A stretch of 64,000 bases of DNA from Symbiodinium natans (lineage: Eukaryota > Sar > Dinophyceae > Suessiales > Symbiodiniaceae). The stretch is from positions 406,001 to 470,000 of the forward strand of contig CAJNDS010002080.1 in NCBI GenBank assembly GCA_905221605.1. Reading direction: 5' to 3'. Below, piece by piece: positions 10,480-19,300 of the stretch. Position numbers and translations under genes: made by a program. A model generated the notes under the pieces. The model was not told the origin of the DNA. It worked only from the letters and a program-made list of their open reading frames with translations, and ran no database searches. Each line of letters starts with the position of its first letter. The stretch's first letter is position 1.

Positions 10480-11230
10480 TGGTTGAGGGTTTAGGGTTTA
10501 GGGTTTAGGGTTTGGGTGTAGGGTTTAGTGTAAAGGGTTTAGGGTTTGGGGTTTAAGGGTTTAGGGTTTAGGGGTTAAGGGTTTAGGGTTTAGGGTTTGG
10601 AGTTTAGGGTTTAGGGATTGGGGTTAGGGTTTAGGGTTTGGGTTTGGGGTTTAAGGTTTAGGGCTTAAGGGTCGAGGGTTTGGAGTTTAGGGTTTAGGGC
10701 TTAGGGTAAAGGGTTTCGGGTAAAGGGTTTAGGGTTTGGGATTAGGGTTTAGGATTTAAGGTATAGGGCTTAAGGGTTTATGGTTTAGGGCTTGAGGTAA
10801 AGGGTAAAGGGTAAAAAGTACTAGGGTTTAGCGTTTGGGGCTTTGGGTAAAGTAAACCCTAAACCCTAAACCCTAAACCCACCCGAAACAGCCCAAGGGC
10901 CCCCAGACTTCGGAACCCTTCTAAAGAAGGCAAGGGGCCATACTAAGAGGGGCCATGTAGCTTGCCTTAGATTGTTAGGATCCCAGAGCTGGAAGTTAGG
11001 GTTTCGGGGGTGTAGGGTTTAGGGTGGTTTAGGGTTTAGGGTTTAGGGTTTAGAGGTTAGGGTTTAGGGTTTAGGGTTTAGGGTTTAGGAGCTTTAGGGG
11101 TTTCGGGTTTCGGGTTTAGGGTTTAGGAGCTTTAGGGTTTAGGAGGTTTCGGGGTTCTGGGCTTGGGGATGAGGGTGTAGGGCTTAGATGGGTTTAGGTT
11201 TTGGGGTTTGGGCTTCTTAGGGTGTGGGGT
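10480..11230. repeat. Interspersed TTTAGGG-type intron sequence
   Basis: About 750 nt of degenerate TTTAGGG, with TTTGGGG, TTTAAGGG and AAAGGG variants, one CCCTAAA patch (10850-10880) and a copy of a dispersed motif (AAGAAGGCAAGGGGCCATACTAAGAGGG, also near 23545). No coding island found. Confidence 0.75.
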
Positions 11231-11239
11231 TTTGGGTTT

Positions 11240-11345
11240 GGGGCTCAGTGGCTAGGTTTGCTGCTGGAGAGCTCAAGGAAAGCTCCACTCCGCCAGATTG
11301 GCAGTGAATCTTCGGTCCTTCACAGCAACCCACGGCGGGCTCGCC
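11240..11345 (-). CDS. Coding island (frame uncertain)
   Basis: Two minus frames are open: one gives WVAVKDRRFTANLAEWSFP, the other GEPAVGCCEGPKIHCQSGG. Both look protein-like and no splice signal chooses between them. Confidence 0.3.
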
Positions 11346-11470
11346 AAAAAACATCGCAAACTTGAAATACAAACTTGACAACCCTCAACCCTCAACCCTC
11401 AACCCTCAACCTTCAACCCTCAACCCTCAAGCCTAAACCCTGAACCCTGAACCCTAAACCCTAAACCCTT

Positions 11471-11561
11471 CCTCCCGACAAAGGACAAACGAGCCGCCTG
11501 ACCCCTCCTGTCCAGCTGCCGCCGCTGCCTCCTGGGAATTGGGGCAACGTCGGGGCCTGGC
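11471..11561 (-). CDS. Coding island, Ala-rich
   Basis: An ATCACAG acceptor leads into ARPRRCPNSQEAAAAAGQ, and the frame stays open to about 11471, where GG|GTTTAGGG could act as donor. Probably a flexible linker region. Confidence 0.45.
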
Positions 11562-12396
11562 CTGTGATTCAGGGCAGCTTATGTGAATATTGATATCCTT
11601 AAACCCTAAACCCGAAACCCTAAACCCCACACCCCAAACCCCAAACCCTGAACCGTAAGTCTGGGCTTTGGGATTTAGGCGCATGATCAGAGCTTCGTGC
11701 CATAGTCTGTGCGTCTCCAAGACCCTACAGAACCCGGCTTAAGCCCGCGACACCCCCCCCCCCCACCCTAACCCTAAACCCTAAACCCTAAACCCCAAAC
11801 CCCAAACCCCAAACCCTAAACCGTAAACCCTAAACCCTAAACCCAAGAAAAGCTCCAAAAGACCAAGAACTCCTCAGACTTCCGAGGGTTTGGGGGTTTG
11901 GGATTTAGGGATCCTAGGAACCTAAACCTTAAACTCCAAGAGCCCACGACAGCCCCCCCGAAGCTGCAAAACCCCAACGCCCAGAAACCCTGAAACCCCC
12001 TGAAGCCCCCTGAAGCCCCTTGAAACCATCTGAAGCCCTGAACCCTAGAGCCCTAAACCCTAAACCCTAAACCCTAAACCCTAAACCCCAAACCCCAAAC
12101 CCTCAACCCCAACATGCCCAAAGCCCAGCACAAGCTGAAGCCTGAAAATATTAGGGCTGAGGGCTTAGGGGTTAGGGTTTAGGGCTTAGGGGAAGGCTTG
12201 CAAACCCCCAGCCCAAGAGAAGGCCCAAATGTGTCTTGAATAGGCATACTTGGATCTTATCTCGGGCAGTCAAGTTGGGGACCCCTAAACCCTAAACCCT
12301 AAACCCTAAATCCGAAATCCTAAACCCTACACCCTCAGCCCTAAACCCTGAACCTCCAAGTAGGGTTTCATGAAAGAAAAACCGCCCGCCCGAGGC

Positions 12397-12440
12397 CTGC
12401 TCCTCTACGCGCGGCTTCTTTGCCGGGGCCTTGGCCAGGG
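12397..12440 (-). CDS. Coding island, basic linker
   Basis: A CTGAG acceptor, then ALAKAPAKKPRVEEQ, then donor CAG|GCCTCG. The AG|GC exit matches the donor type proven in gene A. The KKPR stretch could be a nuclear signal, but the gene is unknown. Confidence 0.5.
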
Positions 12441-12874
12441 CTCAGGGTTTGGGGTTTAGGGCTTAGGGCAAGGGTTTAGGGTTTAGGGTTTAGGGTTTAG
12501 GGTTTAGGGTTCAGGGTTCAGGGTTTAGGGTTCAGGGCCTGAGGGGTTTACGATGTAAAGCTCAGGGTTGCGGGCTGCCCTTTCACGACGGGCTTGGGGG
12601 TGTAGGATTGGGAAGATCCCCTTGTAGAATAGCCGTTTTCAAGACATTGGCGATACCCGGGCCCCTTTCCTTTATCAACGGGGTAAGCATGATATGCCTA
12701 TTCCTTGGACTGGCGATGTGGTCGGGAGTGACGAAATGAAAAGCAAAACATCCCAAGTTTGGGTACCCTAAACCCTAAACCCTAAACACTAAACCCTACA
12801 CCCCAAACCCGAAACAGGGTAACGTAAGTAGTAGGGGAGCACTCTAGCAGCAGCTATGAAATCCTCAACTCGGC

Positions 12875-12892
12875 CTTAAGCCACAAAGATGT
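12875..12892 (-). CDS. 18-nt micro-exon candidate
   Basis: Between a CGACAG acceptor and an AAG|GCCGAG donor the frame reads TSLWLK. Both borders are of the gene A type, but 18 nt is little evidence. Confidence 0.3.
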
Positions 12893-13025
12893 CTGTCGTT
12901 GGGGGAGGGAGGGTGGGTTAGTGGGCCCTAAACCCTAAACCCTAAACCCTAAACCCTAAACCCGAAACCCCAAACCCTAAACCCTAAACCCTTCCCACCC
13001 TATACGGTCCGCGAAAGCCCCCCGC

Positions 13026-13060
13026 CTCAGCAGCCTCAGCATCGGCGTCGTTCGCCAAAC
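13026..13060 (-). CDS. Coding island, acidic Ala-rich or VWRTT frame
   Basis: 35 nt between GCCAG and GAG|GCGGGG. One frame gives LANDADAEAAE, the other VWRTTPMLRLLR. The second would keep phase with the exon at 13750-13848. Borders are good; the frame is undecided. Confidence 0.45.
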
Positions 13061-13749
13061 CTGGCCCCCGCATTTGAGGGTTTTGGGCATTTTTGGGTTT
13101 CGGGCTTTAGGTATTTAGGGTTTCAGGTTTTGGGTATAGGGCGTTTCGGGTTTAGGCAATTTTGGGTTTAAGCAGTTTGGGTTCCGGGTTTAGGAGTTAA
13201 TGGTTTAGGTATTTAGCGACGTTTGAGGTTCATCGGGTTTAGGGGCTTGGGGTTTAGGTGTTTAGGGTTTAGGACTTAGCCTAGTTGAGGGTTGACAGTA
13301 GTGTATGGTTCAAAGGCCATATCTTGTTAGGCCCTCTATCGGGCTTTCGGGTCTGAGGCTTAGGGGGCTATTCGGCCCCAGGTTGGTTTGTTGATTTCTT
13401 GTTTTTTTTGGCTTAGGGTTTGGGGTTTAGGGTTTTGGGCTTTAGGAGTTCAAGATTTTATTAGGGTCTCGGCAACCATTTTAAGGCTTCGGGGGTTTAT
13501 CTGCTTAACCACGGGGTTCCGAATCTCGACTGGTGAAGACCCTGCAGCCCTACCAAACTCCCCTGCAACACCTCAGAGCGCGAAGCACCACGAAAAAAAC
13601 GATAGGACGAAAGCACCCAGCACCGTACGCAAGCCCTACATGGTCTTCTTCTCCATTTTGTGTATAGAAGGTTCTTCATTTTTAGTCATCACCAAAAAAA
13701 GGTGAGAACCCCTAAACCCTAAAACCTAAACCCTAAACCCAATTTGGGC

Positions 13750-13848
13750 TGATTGGGCAACCCATTCGGGCGCGTCTTTCCCTCTTGCTGGCTCGGCGGT
13801 GATTCCGTTTTTTGGGTTGAGCCCGCCGACGCTGCTTGTAGCGGCAGT
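13750..13848 (-). CDS. Coding island of 33 codons
   Basis: The frame reads TAATSSVGGLNPKNGITAEP and continues to KDAPEWVAQS before a possible TCA|GCCC exit. The upstream border touches a family B inverted-repeat element, so the acceptor may lie inside that element. No family recognised. Confidence 0.5.
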
Positions 13849-13859
13849 GAAACGGGAGT

Positions 13860-14050
13860 CCAGGATGGGCGATTAGGCCTTCTAATCCCCAGAATCACAA
13901 GACTCCCCTTAGAACCTTACTAAAACTAATATTTTTAATCGCCTCGTGGGTTTTATATTAAACAACAAAATTATTGGGGATGTAGATCAACCCTCTAAAG
14001 GGCCCTTTTAAGGGGCTCTAGGCTTAGGGTTTTTTATCGCCCGTCCTGGG
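13860..14050. mobile_element. MITE-like element, family B, long copy
   Basis: The outer inverted arms CCAGGATGGGCGATTAGGCC and ATCGCCCGTCCTGG enclose about 150 nt with a second inner inverted pair around CCCCAGAATC / GATTATTGGGG-like sequence. It directly abuts the coding island at 13848. Confidence 0.7.
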
Positions 14051-14113
14051 TGTCAGAGGGGTGGGCCTTGTGAAAGCACGCCTGAGCTCTGCACCCGAAA
14101 CCACCCTAGCATA

Positions 14114-14305
14114 GGGTTTAGGGTTTAGGGTTTAGGGTTTAGGGTTTGGGGTTTAGGGTTTAGGGTTTAGGGTTTAGGGTTTAGGGTTTAGGGTTTAGGG
14201 TTTAGGGTTTAGGGTTTAAGGTTAGGGTTTAGGGTTTAGGGTTTAGGGTTTAGGGTTTAGGGTTTAGGGTTTAGGGTTTAGGGTTTAGGGTTTAGGGTTT
14301 AGGGC
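14114..14305. repeat. Long TTTAGGG array
   Basis: About 27 almost perfect tandem copies, among the longest arrays in the window. Bordered by unique intronic sequence on both sides, so it is interstitial rather than terminal. Confidence 0.97.
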
Positions 14306-14432
14306 TACTGTATAGGGGCCTTCATAATTACAATGGGGTTTTGGGGGGATTATTATCGCATGGTTATCTAGGGACCATACGTGAATACTATTAGTAGCTA
14401 TTCCGACCCCAGGTTATGAAGCATGAATGTCT

Positions 14433-14489
14433 CTACAGGCCAGAGACAAACTTCTCTGACCTTCCGTACCCCTCGAACTCCACAGGTGG
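14433..14489 (-). CDS. Coding island ending in a stop
   Basis: Reads PPVEFEGYGRSEKFVSGL then TAG. An in-phase acceptor GTGGAG|TTC would connect to the exon ending at 15287. It could instead exit earlier at TCTG|GCCTG. Assigned tentatively to gene B. Confidence 0.4.
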   Translation of the reverse strand, partial: PPVEFEGYGRSEKFVSGL

Positions 14490-14499
14490 AGAGTTGCGG

Positions 14500-15240
14500 G
14501 CTTGGGGGTCGCTGGTTTCGGGTTTAAATCCCTTACTTACAGGGTGGTGGTTTGGAGGGTTAGGATTCTGACTCCCTGTTAATGCATTCTTGGGTATACA
14601 GGGTTGAGAGTTTAAAGGGTTCAGGGTTGAGGCCGTACGGGCTTTGTAGGGCGCAGGGCTTTAGGGCTTGTAGGTTTCGGGGGCGCTGATAGGGCGAGGC
14701 TTTAACCCTAAACCCTAAACCCCCCAAGCCCTGGTTATCGAGGGATTTAAGGCCCAAATTCCCGAAAACCTCGGTAACCCTAGAACACTTAAGCCGGACC
14801 TCTGCGCCCGATAAATGACCCCTACACTAATCCAAGGTTCCCTAATACTCCCCACTACTCCCTGAGGCTCCCTAGGCTTCCCTCAGGCTACTCCCCATGA
14901 ACCAACCTTACTACCCTTGAACCCTAAAACCGTTAACCACCAAACTCTAGAAACGTGAAACCCCTAACACTATAAGGCCCTAAACCCTAAGCCGCACTTT
15001 ACCTTAACCTTGAAACCCAGAGAAGCGCAGCCTGAACGCCTTACCCCACTCAAACCGAAGCGCCTAAGTGCTTAGGGAACTTCAAACTCCACAGCCGCTG
15101 TTCGGGGGTGTTAGAACTTGGGGTTTCGGGCTTCAGGTGTTTTAGGGCTTTGTGGGAGTTGGGGGACCCGGGCTTCGGGTGTTCCGGAATTAAGGGGTTT
15201 TGGAAGATCTGGAAACCCTAAACCCTAAACCCTAAACCCT
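14500..15240. other. Intron-like stretch without a recognised exon
   Basis: Unique and degenerate CCCTAAA/TTTAGGG sequence. I see no open island with acceptable borders on either strand. Confidence 0.4.
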
Positions 15241-15286
15241 AAACCCTAAACCCTGCACCGTAAACCCTAAACCCTAAACCCTTAAC

Positions 15287-15463
15287 CCTGTAGAGTTTCG
15301 GTGTTCTGGCCCACCCCTGCTTTTCACGTCCCTTGCTGGTGGCTGGTGCTCCGATGGCCCCCCAGCCGCCCAAGGTCACAAGCCTCGCAGGTCGGGAAGC
15401 CCCTGAAAAACCCTCGAAAACCCTAATTGCGGGGTTTAGGGTTTAGGGTTTAGGGTTTAGGGT

Positions 15464-15495
<32 letters not shown>

Positions 15496-16139
15496 GGTTT
15501 AGGGTTTAGGGTTTTAGGAGTTCCTAAACCCCCTAAACCCAAGTAACCCTTCAACCCTCTACATACTGTCGATAAACACTGCCCTGTGGGTTTTAGCAGT
15601 AGTCGAGGCTAAGGCAGGGGAAGAGCCCTGACATCCCAAAGCCCTGCAGCAGCCAGGGATTGAAGAGTTGAGGAGATTTAGGGTTCAGGGGTTCAGGGTT
15701 CAGGGTTCAGGGTTTAGGGTTTAGGGTTTGGGGTTTAGGGTTTAGGGTTTAGGGTTCAGGGTTTAGGGTTTAGGGTTTAGGGCTGTCAGCCTACAACTTT
15801 TCGGGCGCTGAACCCCAACACTTAAGGTATCCTCGTGAACATGCGCAACAGCGATGTCCGGGTAGAGCCGCTGCTGGGATTGCCCCTAAAAACCCTCTGA
15901 AGATACTCCTAGCCCTAAACCCCAAACCCCAAACCCCAAACCCTAAACCCTAAACCCCAAACCCTAAACCCTAAACCCTAAACCCTAAAGATCCTCCTAG
16001 ACCCTAGAAAGGGAAAACATCTCAGATCCCAATAACCTACCAAGGGAGTATGAGCCAATGATGTTCTGAATGAAAATGAGGGTTCAACAGCTCACCCTGA
16101 GCAGAACGCCAGATGCTTATCCCTCTCTGACTGATGCAT
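15287..16139 (-). CDS. Gene B, unknown protein, 5' exons 1-4
   Basis: Four islands join in phase. Exon 1 (16139-16096) starts at ATG, reads MHQSERDKHLAFCS and leaves through a strong GTGAGC donor. Exon 2 is only 25 nt (16065-16041; TSLAHTPL), between ATTCAG and GTAGGT. Exon 3 (15870-15791) is RLYPDIAVAHVHEDTLSVGV and onward, entered after CAGCAG and left through AG|GCTGAC. Exon 4 (15383-15287) is LVTLGGWGAIGAPATSKGRE and onward, left through AGG|GTTAAGG. An AG (TTCATCAG) lies 10 nt before the ATG and could be the spliced-leader acceptor. The gap to the stop of gene C upstream is about 200 nt. No domain recognised. Likely continues through some of the islands at 8-14.5 kb. Confidence 0.6.
15439..15515. 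repeat. TTTAGGG array with a TTGAGGG patch
   Basis: Four TTTAGGG units change to six GTTGAGG units and back, a local point-variant homogenised across neighbouring copies. Confidence 0.9.
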
Positions 16140-16334
16140 GTGCAAACCCCTGATGAATCCCCACAAGCCCTGACCCCATCAGCCGTAAAACCCCAAAGCC
16201 TACACCCCGAAGGCCCTAAACCCTGAACCCTAAACCCTGAAGACCCTCAATCCTCAACCCTCAACCCTCAACCCTCAACCCTAAACCCTAAACCCTAAAC
16301 CCTTAACCCTAAACCCTAAACCCTAAACCCCCAC

Positions 16335-19300
16335 CTACGCGTTGTCCATGAGGTCCAAGAGGTCGCTCCCGGCATCCGGAGGCGGGGGAGGCGGGGGAGC
16401 CGCGACCTTCGGAGGGGTTTATAAAAGGTTTAGGGTTTTGGGGTTTACGTAGGTTTAGGGTTTAGGGTTTAGGGTGTAGGGTTTAGGCTTAGGGTTTAGG
16501 GTTGCAAGTAGACTAAACCCGAAAGGCCCTAAAACCTCAACTGCATCCTAGGTATTCTCCCAAGCCCGAAAGGCCAAAGGCACGACATCCAGGGCCCATG
16601 CTCGTTTGGGGTTTAGGATTTGGGGCTCATTCCACCAACTGCCCCGGGGCCTTGGGTTTGGGGTTGATAGTAGGGCTACCAGAGGGAGAGCACGAACCCA
16701 TGGGGTTTAGGGTTTAGGGTTTAGGGTTTAGGGTTTAGGGTTTAGGGTTTAGGGCGTTCCCACAGTAACCACGGTGTAGGGAGGTTCAGGGACACAATTC
16801 CGAGCTTCCGAGCTTATACGTACGAATGCGTGCTGCGCAGCAAAACCCTGAAGCCCAACAGGCAGCAGCCAATGTCAAGCCGAAGGCGCCACCGCCAATC
16901 ACATAGCTTCAAGTTCTTTGACAGCAACTCAGCCACAACAAGCAAACCCTAACCCTAAACCCTAAACCCTAAACCCTGAGAAGCACCCAGAGTGGCTCAG
17001 GAAAGCCTCTGACGCTCGTTGTTCTTCTGGCATTGGTTTTTTTCGGGCTTTCGGGGTTCTACATCGCGAGCTTGTCTGGGTTACCCCGAACCCCCAAATC
17101 CTAAACTGTAAAGCCTAAACGCTAAGCTTCCGCTAAACCCTAAACCCTAAACCCTACGTAAACCTTAGCCCCTGAACCCTTCGGGTGGCTCTGCTGCTCA
17201 TGAACCTTTCATCTTTAGCTTCATGCATACGCATGACTTGGTTCTGTAGTTCTGGTGCTTCTCCTGGGTCTCAGAGGCCCCACGTTCTTGTGCTCATTAG
17301 GGTTTAGGATTTAGGGTTTAGGGTTATTAGCGTTTCGGCCCAGGTTTTCAGGCTCTTGTCATCTCGCCGCGACGTCAGCGTGGCTTCCTTCTGCTTGTCG
17401 AACAAGGCCAGCGAGTCGTACCCCGACAGGAAGCGGGCCTTGTTTTCCAAGCTCTCACGGGTCTACTTGTCCATGAGGTCGAGCTGGCCATTTTCCTTCG
17501 CCTGGAGCAACTTCTTGTTCGCATTCTTGAGCTGGCCGAGCACATTGCTCTGACCTTGCTGTCTCTGAGCTGCCATCTGCTGGCCTTCCAGTGTTCACTG
17601 AAAGTAAGCTGCCGCGAGGAGACAGAGAGAGAGAAGAGACAGAGAGAGCGAAGCGAGAGAGCGAGAGAGAAGAGAGAGCGAGACATGCAGGCATATATAC
17701 ATATGTACTCTATATATATATGTATATGCATAGATATATATATATATATATAAGAGAGAGAGGGAGTGAGATGGATAGATAGCCCCCAATACTGACCCTA
17801 GAGCCTTCTAAAACTCGAACCCGCAGCCCCATGCCCTATTGCAAACCGATCTAAACCCTAAACCCTAAACCCCAAAAACACTAACCCTAAAACCCCCAAA
17901 CCTGAGCCTCCGGGTCTAAGCGCCGCGCATCCATCTCGTTCCGGATCGAGTCGAGCATCTCCCTTTACGATGAAGCTCCGTAGGGGCTTTTGTAGGGTTT
18001 TACCTTGGACCCTCAAGGTTATACACTTGGTTTTTTGAAGATCCTCAAGGTAGTATAAGGGGCCATATTCGGAGTATATTAAGAGGAACCTTTAGGGGTA
18101 CAACCTTAGGGCTCCGAGTCTTAATCCCTCGAGCTTTGGGGTTTGGAGCTTTCGGGTTTGGGGTTCTCAAGTTTTCAAGAGAGAATATAGGCCTTTAGGT
18201 GTGCTGATTTGAAGGATTGAGTGCTTCAGGGCGTGAAGGGTTTAGGGGTGGAGGGTTTCCAGTTGAGGCTTCGAAGTATTGTGGGGATGAGAGCATGTAG
18301 GCTGAGCTGATGAGGGGTCTGGCCAGTTCATTCGTAATCGCGATGAAGCCCAGGGCTCCCTAAACCTTAACCCTAAACCCTAAACCCTAAACCCTAAACC
18401 CTAAACCCTAAACCCTAAACCCTAAACCCTAAACCCTAAACCCTAAACCCCAAGCCCTAAACCTTACTAAACCCTAAACCGCAAACCCCAAACCCTAAAA
18501 CCCTAAAACCCTAAAACCCTGAACCCTAAACCCCTAAAACCCTAAAACCCTTAGGGTTTACGTTTGTGGGTTGATTCTCCAGCTGTGATTCTGTAGTCTG
18601 GACCTCCCCCCACCCACCTCGCTGCTTCCCACGAGGAGGTTTGCTATGTAGGGTTTAGGGTTTAGGGTTTAGGGTTTAGGGTTTAGGGTTCCGGGAATTC
18701 AATCCTCAAGCAGCCTTCCCCCCCCCCCCCCCCGCTAGAAAAGAAAAAACAAAAACATTCCAAAACAACTAGATGAAAAAAACAATAAACGGAGCTGCCA
18801 TCATTCCTGGCCAGTCTCCTTCTACACGAGGCCATCCCCCTTATTCAACCTTAGTTGCTGAGTTCATAGGCCCCCAAAAGTGCACACGTTCAGTTCTATA
18901 CAAAACCCCCTGCCACCCCCCTCCCCCCCCCTAAACCCTAAACCCCTAACCCTCAAAACCCCAAACCCTAAACCCTAAACCCCATGAACCTCCAAGCAAA
19001 CCTCTATCCTCGTAGCGGCCGCGCCTATTCTCTGAAGCGCCGTCGATCCGGATCACCTGCCGCAGCCAACCCCCGGTACACCCTAAACCCTACCCTAAGC
19101 CACTACTGCTTTAAGAACACCCCAAAAAATATGAAAAAACGATAACCCCTATATTACCCTTATAAGGAAGCATTTGTGCCCACCTTCGGTGTAAGGTTGT
19201 TAGATTTTAAACTCAACTCTTGTCCTCGCCAGGAACTCTTCCCTCGCCCGGTCTACTTCCCTGGATTCCCCAGCCCCAGAGTGTCCCTGTGATAGACCCT

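Noticed and set aside
16800-16910. Plus-strand exon reading AAQQNPEAQQAAANVKPKAP
   Set aside because: Attractive, but the minus frame gives a membrane helix that fits gene C in phase on both sides.
17795-17850. tRNA T-loop-like GGGTTCGAG
   Set aside because: No matching stems.
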